From: Candidatus Parcubacteria bacterium
GTDB taxonomy: Bacteria > Patescibacteriota > Minisyncoccia > Minisyncoccales > UBA6532
Assembly (NCBI GenBank): GCA_030645645.1
Contig: JAUSNC010000060.1
Coordinates: forward strand, 1-8,984
DNA: 8,984 bases
Direction: 5' to 3'
The notes beneath the pieces were generated by a model, which made no database searches, was not told the DNA's origin, and saw only the letters and a list, made by a program, of their open reading frames with translations. A program made the translations under genes and the position numbers. This document shows, one piece after another, positions 1-7,286 of this stretch. Position 1 is the stretch's first letter. Each line of letters opens with the position of its first letter.

Positions 1-2
1 TA

Positions 3-383
3 ACAGCCATCTATTTTCTGTTTAAAAGGAAAAATAGGAAGAGCGATTATTTAATACAAAATTCCATCTCTAAATTCAGTGATCCCATAGTTTCTTTTGC
101 AGTATCGGAATTCAACAGAAACAAACGCATTTATCTTGCCGGCGTTAAAGCGACAAAATTATTAATCGGCAAATATGCGTATTTTTCTCTTATAATCATC
201 GTAATTATGCTGTTTTCCTTTTTCTATTCCCTGAATCCCACAATTTCCCAGGCAAAAAGTATTGGGATGATAAGGCAGAGAACCTCGAATATAAATCATC
301 ATATAAAAGAAAGCGGTTTGGAGTTACGGAATACTTTTTTGAATTCCAATAAGGTGATATTTTTAATTAATAAAATATTATAA
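3..383 (+). CDS. C-terminal part of an unrecognised membrane protein (5' end outside window)
   Basis: An open frame runs from the window edge to a TAA at 381-383, giving 126 visible residues. The first in-frame Met is at visible residue 69, inside a membrane segment, so the true start lies upstream. Visible layout: a short hydrophobic end (residues 1-7), a very basic stretch (KRKNRK, 8-13), a polar loop to about 57, one clear transmembrane helix at about 58-77 (rich in Ile, Phe and Leu), then a polar tail to 126. By the positive-inside rule the basic loop is cytoplasmic and the tail lies outside; this is inference. I do not recognise the family. No good intrinsic terminator follows, and the next promoter begins about 40 nt downstream. 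The other two forward frames have stops within the first 60 bases, which supports this frame. Confidence 0.6.
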   Translation, partial: TAIYFLFKRKNRKSDYLIQNSISKFSDPIVSFAVSEFNRNKRIYLAGVKATKLLIGKYAYFSLIIIVIMLFSFFYSLNPTISQAKSIGMIRQRTSNINHHIKESGLELRNTFLNSNKVIFLINKIL

Positions 384-422
384 ATAGAAATAATTACAGC
401 CGGAATTGGAATAAAGTTTTAT

Positions 423-451
423 TTGACAAATAGTAAAAATTCTGATATTAT
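423..451 (+). promoter_or_regulatory. Sigma70-type promoter with extended -10, upstream of typA
   Basis: The -35 box TTGACA (423-428) is a perfect consensus. A 17-nt spacer leads to TATTAT (446-451), preceded by TG at 443-444, an extended -10 element. Transcription is expected to start near 458, leaving a leader of about 55 nt before the typA ATG. No other gene lies between it and typA. Confidence 0.8.
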
Positions 452-466
452 AACCCTGTAAAATCA

Positions 467-504
467 CCTCGGACTTAAATGTCGCAGGAATATTGCGGCT
501 TTTT
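467..504 (+). promoter_or_regulatory. typA leader with terminator-like hairpin and a competing upstream hairpin
   Basis: GTCGCA (481-486) can pair with TGCGGC (494-499) around a 7-nt loop, with one G-U pair. Five Ts (500-504) follow, then AA and four more Ts. This has the form of an intrinsic terminator, yet it lies downstream of the promoter and only 9 nt before the ATG. CCTCGGAC (467-474) can pair with GTCGCAGG (481-488) at six of eight positions, and this would use the left arm of the terminator stem. The two folds exclude each other, as in an attenuator. The stems are short and no folding energy was computed. It could also be chance pairing, or the end of a very short RNA. Confidence 0.4.
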
Positions 505-513
505 AATTTTAAA

Positions 514-2337
514 ATGAACAAAATAAGAAACATTGCCATAATTGCCCACGTTGACCATGGAAAAACCACATTGGTGGATGCTTTACTGCGCCAGTCAAAG
601 ACCAGCCTTACTAAAGAATTAATCAACCAGGAATGCATAATGGACAGCAACGACATTGAGAAAGAAAGGGGAATCACCATTTTTTCCAAGAACGCGGCGA
701 TATATTACGGCGATACGAAAATAAATATAATTGACACTCCTGGCCACGCGGACTTCGGAGGAGAAGTGGAGAGAGTTCTGAATATGGCAGACGGCTGTTT
801 GCTTTTGATTGATGCCAAGGAGGGCCCGATGCCCCAGACTAAATTTGTCCTAAAAAAAGCCCTGGCAATGGGACACAAGATAATTGTAGTAATAAATAAA
901 ATTGACAAGGAAGGCGCCAGGCCGGATTTCGCTTTGAATGCCACCTTTGATTTATTCGTTGAATTGGGAGCGGGGGATTATTCGCTGGATTTTCCCGTAA
1001 TTTACGCTTCAGGAAGAGAAGGAAAAGCGGGGAAGGAAGCGGATTTGAGTAAAATGGAAAATATTACTCCTGTCTTTGAGGCGATTTTGAATCATTTTCC
1101 ATCGCCGTTGGGAGATTCTTCAAAACCTCTGCAAATGCTCGTTACGTCTATTTCCGGAGATGATTTTAAAGGAAGAATCTGCGTCGGGAGGGTACATAAC
1201 GGTGTTATAAAGAGCGGCCAGGAAATAACGCATATTAACCGCAAGGGTGAAGCGAAAAAATACCGCCTTGTTTCCCTCATGACTTTTTTAGGCCTTAATA
1301 AAGTGGAAGTTCCGGAGGTTTTGGCAGGGGATATTGCCGCCATTGCCGGAATACCCGATGCTACCGTGGGAGAAACAATAGCAGATCCGGTTGATTCAAA
1401 AGCATTGCCGGTAATTGATATTGAGGAACCGACGGTGAAAATGACATTTATGGTCAATAATTCTCCTCTTGCAGGCAAAGAAGGGCAGTTTTCCACTTCC
1501 CGCCAGATTAAGGAGAGACTGTATAAAGAATTAGAAACAGACGTAGCGCTCCGCATTGAGGAAGCCTCAAGCGTCACCTGGATTGTTTCCGGCCGAGGAG
1601 AACTTCATCTGGCTATCTTAATTGAGAGAATGCGCAGGGAAGGATTTGAACTGCAGGTCTCAATGCCCCAGGTTATCATTAAAGAGGTGGACGGACAGAG
1701 ACTGACGCCTTTTGAAAGAGTTTTTATTGAAACTCCGGAGCAATATCACGGTTCGGTGATTCAGAAATTAAGCAGCAGGAAAGGAGAAATGGTAGAGATG
1801 AGGAGCACAAACGGAACTGTTTTCCTGGAGTTTATTATTCCGACACAAGGGCTTTTCGGATACAGGTCTGAATTTATGACCGATACAAAAGGAATGGGGA
1901 TAATCAATACGATTTTCCATCAGTATCTTCCTGATCCCGGAAACTGGGACGAGGGCAGCAGGGGTTCATTGGTGTCCCACGAAACAGGATTAACCAATCA
2001 TTACGGATTAAGAAACGTTCAGGACCGGGGAATATTATTCTTCGGCCACGGTGTTATGGTCTATGAAGGACAGGTTGTCGGGCAGAATTCCAGAAGCGAA
2101 GACATCAGGGTTAATATCTGCAAAGAGAAGCAGCTCTCTAATATGAGATCAAAGGGAGACGGAACATCAGTGCATATTAATACACCAAAAACAATGGGCT
2201 TGGAAGATGCCTTAGATTATATAGGGAATGATGAGCTTGTGGAAATAACTCCAAAAAATATCCGTATAAGGAAAATACATTTGAGCGAAATAAGCGCAAA
2301 GAGGGCGGCAAGGCAGGAGAGAGAAATGAATAAATAA
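514..2337 (+). CDS. typA: Ribosome-associated translational GTPase TypA/BipA
   Basis: TypA (BipA) is an EF-G-like GTPase that binds the ribosome. In E. coli it helps 50S assembly and growth at low temperature. The GTP-binding motifs are intact: G1 AHVDHGKTT (residues 11-19), G2 RGITI (52-56), G3 DTPGH (74-78) and G4 NKID (128-131). Domain II and EF-G-like domains III and V follow, then the TypA-specific C-terminal domain with YEGQVVG, the NVCKKKQL-like stretch NICKEKQL, and a DELVEITPKNIRIRK ending. From the ATG at 514 the protein has 607 residues, the same length as E. coli BipA. An in-frame TTG at 493 would add seven residues (MRLFNFK), but these lie within the leader hairpin and match no usual family start, so ATG 514 is preferred. 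No Shine-Dalgarno sequence is visible. It has its own promoter and terminator and so appears monocistronic. Nothing in the protein looks defective. Confidence 0.97.
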   Translation: MNKIRNIAIIAHVDHGKTTLVDALLRQSKTSLTKELINQECIMDSNDIEKERGITIFSKNAAIYYGDTKINIIDTPGHADFGGEVERVLNMADGCLLLIDAKEGPMPQTKFVLKKALAMGHKIIVVINKIDKEGARPDFALNATFDLFVELGAGDYSLDFPVIYASGREGKAGKEADLSKMENITPVFEAILNHFPSPLGDSSKPLQMLVTSISGDDFKGRICVGRVHNGVIKSGQEITHINRKGEAKKYRLVSLMTFLGLNKVEVPEVLAGDIAAIAGIPDATVGETIADPVDSKALPVIDIEEPTVKMTFMVNNSPLAGKEGQFSTSRQIKERLYKELETDVALRIEEASSVTWIVSGRGELHLAILIERMRREGFELQVSMPQVIIKEVDGQRLTPFERVFIETPEQYHGSVIQKLSSRKGEMVEMRSTNGTVFLEFIIPTQGLFGYRSEFMTDTKGMGIINTIFHQYLPDPGNWDEGSRGSLVSHETGLTNHYGLRNVQDRGILFFGHGVMVYEGQVVGQNSRSEDIRVNICKEKQLSNMRSKGDGTSVHINTPKTMGLEDALDYIGNDELVEITPKNIRIRKIHLSEISAKRAARQEREMNK

Positions 2338-2366
2338 CAATCCGAGAAATCTCGGGTTGTTTTTTA
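2336..2366 (+). terminator. Intrinsic terminator of typA
   Basis: CCGAG (2342-2346) pairs with CTCGG (2351-2355) around a 4-nt AAAT loop. The stem extends outward (AACAAT with GTTGTT, one U-G pair), and a run of Ts covers 2360-2365. The left arm begins inside the TAA stop codon, so the gene and its terminator overlap. Confidence 0.93.
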
Positions 2367-2377
2367 TTTAATTCAGA

Positions 2378-2406
2378 TTGCGGGTTCGGCGCAGGCAAAG
2401 TAATAT
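2378..2406 (+). promoter_or_regulatory. Probable promoter of the helicase-nuclease/ExoVII operon
   Basis: TTGCGG (2378-2383) matches the -35 consensus weakly. A 17-nt spacer leads to TAATAT (2401-2406), a good -10 box. Seven nt separate the -10 box from the ATG at 2414, so the predicted transcript would start at or next to the start codon. The typA terminator just upstream makes a promoter in this gap likely, but the weak -35 leaves its exact position uncertain. Confidence 0.5.
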
Positions 2407-2413
2407 ATAAGCA

Positions 2414-5335
2414 ATGGCACTGGATTTGGAAAAACTTAATAAAGAACAGAAGGAAGCAGTGGTTCATAATAAAGGGCCTCTTTTGATTGTGGCAGGTGCA
2501 GGTACTGGTAAGACAACTGTCATAACCCAGAAAACCGCATACTTGATTGAAAAAGGCGAAGCGAAACCCGAGGAGATCCTGGTCGTCACTTTTACCGATA
2601 AGGCGGCGGAAGAATTAGAAGAGAGAATTGATAAGCTTCTGGATTTCGGATACGCGGATTTATGGGTTTCAACATTCCATTCGTTCTGTGAGAGGGTTCT
2701 AAGGGACCACGCACTTGATATAGGATTACCGGCCGATTTCAAAATTCTGGATCAGACGGCGGCTTGGCTTATGATCCGCCAGAATCTTGATGACTTCAAT
2801 CTTGATTACTACAGGCCCTTGGGGAATCCGACAAAATTCATTCAGGCTCTGATTTCCCATTTCTCGCATTGCAAGGACCAGGGAACTTATCCTGAAGATT
2901 ATCTGGAATACGCGGACAAGTTAAAAACAAGAGACGACGCTCCCGAAGACAATGAAACAGAAAGAATCAAGGAAGTTGCCAATGCATATCATGTTTACCA
3001 ACGCCTGCTTTTGAAAAATAGCGTTTTGGATTTCGGAGACCTTATAAATTATTGTTTGAAATTATTTAAAGAAAGGCCGTTGATTCTTCAAAAATACAGG
3101 GATAAATTTAAATACATTCTGGTTGATGAATTTCAGGATACCAATTATGCCCAATACGAGCTCATTAAAATCCTGGCTGAACCGAAGAATAACCTGACGG
3201 TCTGCGCTGACGACGACCAGGCTATCTACCGATGGAGGGGCGCTTCTTTCAGCAATATTGTCCAGTTCAAAAAAGATTTCCCAAAGGCGGAACAGATATC
3301 TTTAGTGGAGAATTACAGGTCAACCCAGAATATCCTGGATCTGGCCTATAAATTCATAAAAGCCAATGACCCGGACCGCCTTGAATTTGTGAATAAGATA
3401 AATAAAAAATTGGTTGCGAATAATAAGGAAGAAGGAGTAATAGAGCATATATATGCCAAAAGTCTGGATGAAGAAGTTCTAAAAACTATCAAAAAGATTA
3501 TTGAACTTCTGGCAAAAGACAAAAAGGCTGGTTATAACGATTTTGCCATTCTGGTGCGGGCTAATGATTCGGCAATTCCTTTTATTAATGCAATAGAGAG
3601 AGCGGGACTGCCTTATCAGTTCCTGGCATCCAAAGGGCTTTATTCAAAACCGATTATCCTGGACGTCATCTCATATTTTAAGCTTCTGGATAATTACCAT
3701 GAGAGCAGCGCTCTTTATAGGATTTTAAATTTGCCGTTCCTCGGAATGGCAGACAAGGATATTATGCGTCTCACACAGCATTGCCGGTTCAAGGCAAAAT
3801 CCCTTTATGAAACCATACAGGAGCTTCCATTGGTTTCCGGTGTTTCTGAAAAAGGAAATGAAAGAATATCCTTCATTCTTAGTCTGATCAAAAAGCACAG
3901 TCTGATGGCCAGGGGGAAATCAGTCTTGGAAATATTGACGGCTTTCCTGGAGGACTCAGGTTATTTGAAATATCTGGTTGAGAGCAATGATAAAGGGCAG
4001 ATTGATTTACTTAATCAATTCTATAAAAGGATAAAGACATTTGAAGAAACAACGTTGGAACCTGTCTTAAAGAATTTTATTGAAGAAATAACGCTTGAGA
4101 TAGAATCCGGAGGAGAAGGAAAATTGCAATTTGATCCGGACGAAGGGCCGGATATGGTTAAAGTAATGACTATTCACGGAGCGAAAGGATTGGAATTTAA
4201 ATATGTTTTCCTGGCCGGCATGGTGGATAAAAGATTTCCCGCCATTGAGCGAAAGGAGCTAATTGAGGTTCCTGCAGATTTAATAAAGGACATTAAACCG
4301 ACCGGCGACATTCACCTGCAGGAAGAAAGGCGGATCTGCTATGTTGCGATGACCAGGGCCAAAAAAGGCCTTTATTTCACCTCTGCCGAAGATTACGGCG
4401 GAGCAAGAAGGAAAAAACTGTCACGATTTCTGATTGAAATGGGATACAAGGATAAAATCCAAATCTCACAGTTGAAATCTCAGAACGATGTTTTAAAGAA
4501 GCAAGAAACTTTAGAGAAAAAGAATGTGAAAGAAAAAGATTATCTCCCGAAGCACTTTTCTTTTTCCCAGCTTGCCGCTTTTGAAAAATGCCCGAGGCAA
4601 TATAAGTTCAGTTTCATTTTAAGGGTGCCGATAAAAGGCAAAGCAGTTTTTTCTTTCGGGAAAACAATACACGAAACTTTGCACATGTTTTTAAAACAAG
4701 TGAACGAAGGAGATAAAAAACAGGAGAATTTATTTGGGTTTGCCAAAGGATTGGAAAATAAGCCTCCTAGCGGGAAATCGGTTTCCATCGCCGAAATCTA
4801 TGAAAATAACTGGATTGACGAATGGTATGAGAATAAAAAACAGAAAGAAGAATATTATAATCTCGGCAAAAAAATCATAAAGGATTTCTATGAAGATTTT
4901 TCTAAGAATCCGCCGAAGATCCTGAAAATTGATGGTGCTCCCGCTCTAGAATTATCTTTCAAGCTGAAGGTCGGGGATTATACATTAAAAGGGCAGATTG
5001 ACAGGATTGACGTAAAAGAAAACGGGGTGGCCATTATTGATTATAAAACAGGAAGTTCCAAAGATAAGCTTGATGCGGAGGCAAAAGAACAACTGCTGAT
5101 TTATCAAATAGCGGCGGAAGAAATATTCAAACTTACACCGGAAGAGCTGACCTATTTTTATCTGAACGATGGGAAAAAGGCTTCATTTCTGGGAAGTGAA
5201 AAAGACAAGGAAAAAGAGAAAGAAAAAATAATCAGGGAGATAGAAGAAATAAAAACCAGCGATTTTGGGCCTACGCCCGGATGGCAATGCGGCTTCTGCG
5301 ATTTCAAGGATATTTGCGATTCGGCGGAGAGATAA
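2414..5335 (+). CDS. UvrD/PcrA-like SF1 helicase fused to a RecB/AddB-type Fe-S nuclease
   Basis: An ATP-driven 3'-5' DNA translocase with a C-terminal nuclease in one 973-residue chain, probably for processing DNA ends in repair. Helicase motifs in order: Q motif LNKEQKEAV (8-16), Walker A GAGTGKTT (28-35), Ia TFTDKAA (59-65), STFHSF (86-91), II DEFQD (238-242), III CADDDQAIYRWRGA (264-277), IV LVENYRS (297-303), V VMTIHGAKGLEF (584-595), and VI EERRICYVAMTRAK (637-650) with arginine finger R648. The nuclease is of the PD-(D/E)XK class: H753, GQIDRID with D863, IDYKTG with D876 and K878, and Q893/Y897. Cys726 together with C959, C962 and C968 has the spacing of the 4Fe-4S cluster that staples AddB and AdnA/B nuclease domains. 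All catalytic residues are present. It is the first gene of an operon with xseA 13 nt downstream. A plain UvrD or PcrA ends near residue 700 and has no such nuclease. No adjacent AddA or AddB partner is visible. Confidence 0.93.
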   Translation: MALDLEKLNKEQKEAVVHNKGPLLIVAGAGTGKTTVITQKTAYLIEKGEAKPEEILVVTFTDKAAEELEERIDKLLDFGYADLWVSTFHSFCERVLRDHALDIGLPADFKILDQTAAWLMIRQNLDDFNLDYYRPLGNPTKFIQALISHFSHCKDQGTYPEDYLEYADKLKTRDDAPEDNETERIKEVANAYHVYQRLLLKNSVLDFGDLINYCLKLFKERPLILQKYRDKFKYILVDEFQDTNYAQYELIKILAEPKNNLTVCADDDQAIYRWRGASFSNIVQFKKDFPKAEQISLVENYRSTQNILDLAYKFIKANDPDRLEFVNKINKKLVANNKEEGVIEHIYAKSLDEEVLKTIKKIIELLAKDKKAGYNDFAILVRANDSAIPFINAIERAGLPYQFLASKGLYSKPIILDVISYFKLLDNYHESSALYRILNLPFLGMADKDIMRLTQHCRFKAKSLYETIQELPLVSGVSEKGNERISFILSLIKKHSLMARGKSVLEILTAFLEDSGYLKYLVESNDKGQIDLLNQFYKRIKTFEETTLEPVLKNFIEEITLEIESGGEGKLQFDPDEGPDMVKVMTIHGAKGLEFKYVFLAGMVDKRFPAIERKELIEVPADLIKDIKPTGDIHLQEERRICYVAMTRAKKGLYFTSAEDYGGARRKKLSRFLIEMGYKDKIQISQLKSQNDVLKKQETLEKKNVKEKDYLPKHFSFSQLAAFEKCPRQYKFSFILRVPIKGKAVFSFGKTIHETLHMFLKQVNEGDKKQENLFGFAKGLENKPPSGKSVSIAEIYENNWIDEWYENKKQKEEYYNLGKKIIKDFYEDFSKNPPKILKIDGAPALELSFKLKVGDYTLKGQIDRIDVKENGVAIIDYKTGSSKDKLDAEAKEQLLIYQIAAEEIFKLTPEELTYFYLNDGKKASFLGSEKDKEKEKEKIIREIEEIKTSDFGPTPGWQCGFCDFKDICDSAER

Positions 5336-5348
5336 GTAGAATAAAACT

Positions 5349-6542
5349 ATGGATTCAGCCAACGACAAAATTTTTTCAATTTCCGAATTTATCCAGCTTC
5401 TTAATATAGGATTAAAAACTTCCAAAGCGAGGATTATAGGAGAAGTGGGTGAAGCGAAATCTGGCCCGACCGGCCATATGTATTTCACAATGAAAGATGA
5501 AAAGGACGGAGGAATGTTAAATTGCATAATTTGGAGATCAAAATATTCTTTGTACGGCCTGAAACTGCAGGAGGGGATGAAAATTATGGCTTCAGGTTAT
5601 CCTGAAATTTATGCTCCGTCAGGACGCCTTTCTTTTATTGCAGAAACCATTGAACCGGCCGGCGAAGGGGCTTTAAAAAAGGAATATGAAAGATTGAAAG
5701 CCAAGCTGAAGGAAGAAGGAATCTTTGATTTAGCCAGGAAAAGGGAAATTCCCAAATACCCCCAGAGAATTGGTGTTATTACCTCAAAGCAAGGTGCTGT
5801 TCTGGCAGATTTTTTAAATAATCTCGGCCGATTCGGATTTAAAGTTAAAATGATTGATTCCCGCGTTGAGGGGCAAGCGGCGGTGGCAGACCTCCTGGCT
5901 TCGATAAAGACATTTAAAAAGGAAGACATTGAAGTACTTGTCATTATGAGAGGAGGAGGCTCTCTTGAAGCAATGATGGCTTTTAATAATGAGCTCCTAG
6001 TGAGGGAAATGGCGGATTTTCCGGTTCCTGTGATTGCGGCGATAGGCCACGACAGGGATGTTTCCTTGGTTGCCATGGCCGCTGATCTCGCAGTTTCCAC
6101 TCCCACTGCGGCTGCAAACCGGCTTTCCGAATCATGGGAACAGGCCTTATTATTCCTTGAGAGATATGAAAGGGATATTATTGGCCGTTATGGGCAGATT
6201 CTGGAGGACTATAGAGAAATTGAAAATAAATTCAGATTTTCTTTACAGAATTTTAAAAATACTCTTTTAAATGCTAAAATTAATTTTGGGAGTTCGTTGA
6301 AAAAATCTTTTTCTGGATTCCGAATTTTATTGGCGAAAACAAAAGAAAAATTGGAATATGCCGAAAAAACAATTGAATTCAATAATCCTGAACGCCAGCT
6401 TAAGCTAGGTTACTGTATCGCAAGTTCAGGCGGGAAAATTATCAGAAAGGTAGGCGATGTAAAAGTAGGAGAAAATTTAGATGTTAAAGTTTTAGACGGC
6501 GCTATTGTTTCCGAAATTAAAAAAATAAATAAAATACTATGA
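5349..6542 (+). CDS. xseA: Exodeoxyribonuclease VII large subunit
   Basis: Catalytic subunit of ExoVII, which degrades single-stranded DNA from both ends without ATP. Domains: N-terminal OB-fold (about 6-100), the catalytic region (about 120-260), a helical coiled-coil region (about 260-345), and a short C-terminal beta segment beginning around NPERQLKLGY. Motifs seen: RIGVITSKQGA (140-150), D154, RGGGSLE (201-207) and GHDRD (233-237). D154, R201, H234 and D237 align with the residues I recall as needed for activity in E. coli XseA (D155, R205, H238, D241). The chain is 397 residues against about 450 in E. coli and B. subtilis, and the shortfall appears to fall in the coiled coil. The ATG has no Shine-Dalgarno close by and follows the helicase gene by 13 nt. 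The stop TGA overlaps the xseB start (ATGA), the usual sign of translational coupling. Confidence 0.96.
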   Translation: MDSANDKIFSISEFIQLLNIGLKTSKARIIGEVGEAKSGPTGHMYFTMKDEKDGGMLNCIIWRSKYSLYGLKLQEGMKIMASGYPEIYAPSGRLSFIAETIEPAGEGALKKEYERLKAKLKEEGIFDLARKREIPKYPQRIGVITSKQGAVLADFLNNLGRFGFKVKMIDSRVEGQAAVADLLASIKTFKKEDIEVLVIMRGGGSLEAMMAFNNELLVREMADFPVPVIAAIGHDRDVSLVAMAADLAVSTPTAAANRLSESWEQALLFLERYERDIIGRYGQILEDYREIENKFRFSLQNFKNTLLNAKINFGSSLKKSFSGFRILLAKTKEKLEYAEKTIEFNNPERQLKLGYCIASSGGKIIRKVGDVKVGENLDVKVLDGAIVSEIKKINKIL

Positions 6543-6790
6543 CAAAAGAAAAACCGTCAGAAAAAAATTTAAACAGCAGCCTCAAACAGCTCGCCGAAAT
6601 TACCGACTGGTTTGAAAATCAGGAAGAGATAGACGTGGAAAAGGGACTTGAGAAAATAAAAGAGGCGATATCTTTGATAAAAGCCAGTAAGAGCCGGTTG
6701 AAGGAGATTGAAAACGAATTTGAGGAAATAAAGAAGGATATTGAATCAGAAGAAGAGGAAAAGACAGATAAAGATTCAATTGATTCTTAA
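6539..6790 (+). CDS. xseB: Exodeoxyribonuclease VII small subunit
   Basis: Small non-catalytic subunit that packs along the XseA coiled coil and is needed for active ExoVII. The 83 residues are nearly all predicted helix. The family pattern is clear: a first helix with LKQLAEITDWFE (15-26), the EIDVEKGLEKIKEA turn and second helix (30-43), then SRLKEIENEFEEIKK (52-66). A very acidic, probably disordered tail rich in Glu and Asp follows to residue 83. The length is typical (about 80 residues in E. coli). The ATG overlaps the xseA stop by 4 nt (ATGA), which fits coupled translation and explains the absence of a Shine-Dalgarno sequence. Confidence 0.93.
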   Translation: MTKEKPSEKNLNSSLKQLAEITDWFENQEEIDVEKGLEKIKEAISLIKASKSRLKEIENEFEEIKKDIESEEEEKTDKDSIDS

Positions 6791-6794
6791 AATT

Positions 6795-7235
6795 ATGAAA
6801 ACAATATTCTTAATAATTATATTAATAATCGCAGTATTAGGAAGTTATTTTCTCTTCAACGGCTTAAAATCAGCGGAGGAATCGAAAGTAAATTCTAATA
6901 CTTTTGATATACAAGGTATGAAAGTAGAAATATTAAAACAGGGAGAAGGAGAGGAGGCAAAGAGCGGAGATAAAGTTTCAGTACACTATGTAGGCACTTT
7001 GGAAGACGGTACAAAATTTGATTCAAGTGTAGACAGGGGAACGCCGTTTACATTCACTCTGGGGATAGGACAAGTTATACAAGGATGGGATATGGGAGTT
7101 GCCGGAATGAAAATCGGGGAAAAAAGAAAACTGACCATTCCTTCCGATCTTGCTTACGGATCAACCCGCATGGGGTCGATTCCGCCAAATTCTACGCTCA
7201 TATTCGAAGTGGAGCTTCTGGGCATAAACCAATAA
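6795..7235 (+). CDS. Membrane-anchored FKBP-type peptidyl-prolyl cis-trans isomerase
   Basis: Catalyses cis-trans isomerisation of proline peptide bonds, probably on proteins outside the cytoplasmic membrane. From ATG 6795 it has 146 residues: an uncleaved signal anchor or signal peptide (about 3-22, almost all Ile/Leu/Val/Phe), a short polar linker (23-38), then one FKBP domain (about 42-145). The ligand-pocket residues of FKBP12 are all present in register: Y65, F75, D76, F85, V94, I95, W98, Y121 and F137 (Y26, F36, D37, F46, V55, I56, W59, Y82 and F99 in FKBP12). One residue is missing in the 80s loop. No lipobox Cys is visible. The frame stays open upstream to 6741, but that stretch overlaps xseB and is basic and unlike a signal peptide. 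The ATG 4 nt after the xseB stop is therefore chosen. It is probably the last gene of the operon; no clear terminator follows. Confidence 0.95.
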   Translation: MKTIFLIIILIIAVLGSYFLFNGLKSAEESKVNSNTFDIQGMKVEILKQGEGEEAKSGDKVSVHYVGTLEDGTKFDSSVDRGTPFTFTLGIGQVIQGWDMGVAGMKIGEKRKLTIPSDLAYGSTRMGSIPPNSTLIFEVELLGINQ

Positions 7236-7245
7236 TACAAAAAAC

Positions 7246-7274
7246 TTGACACCTATTTTAATCTGTGTTATTCT
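7246..7274 (+). promoter_or_regulatory. Sigma70-type promoter with extended -10, for the five-helix membrane protein
   Basis: Perfect -35 TTGACA (7246-7251), 17-nt spacer, and TATTCT (7269-7274) with TG at 7266-7267 as an extended -10. The expected start of transcription is near 7281, about 6 nt before the TTG start codon. Its position 10 nt after the FKBP stop codon sets the following gene apart as its own unit. Confidence 0.8.
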
Positions 7275-7286
7275 TCGCGAAAGTGA

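Noticed and set aside
493..513. TTG start for typA at 493
   Set aside because: It adds seven residues not found in the family and lies in the leader hairpin. ATG 514 gives the usual TypA N-terminus and length.
378..689. 103-codon open frame on the - strand across the typA start
   Set aside because: It is antisense to the typA promoter, leader and conserved G1 region, and shows no similarity or start signals of its own.
1092..1577. 161-codon open frame on the - strand inside typA
   Set aside because: It is fully antisense to the highly conserved typA coding frame, with no promoter and no recognisable domain. It is a shadow frame.
3..2337. The window-edge membrane protein as the first gene of a typA operon
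   Set aside because: A 130-nt gap with a strong promoter separates it from typA, so joint transcription is unsupported.
2379..2393. Short inverted repeat TGCG/CGCA between the -35 and -10 boxes of the helicase operon
   Set aside because: Only 4 bp per arm, which is expected by chance. No further evidence of an operator.
5609..6106. 165-codon open frame on the - strand inside xseA
   Set aside because: It is antisense to the conserved catalytic region of xseA, and its composition matches a reverse-strand shadow rather than a protein.
6741..6794. 18-codon upstream extension of the FKBP gene
   Set aside because: It overlaps the xseB end, is strongly basic, and would bury the signal anchor. ATG 6795 gives a proper N-terminal hydrophobic segment.
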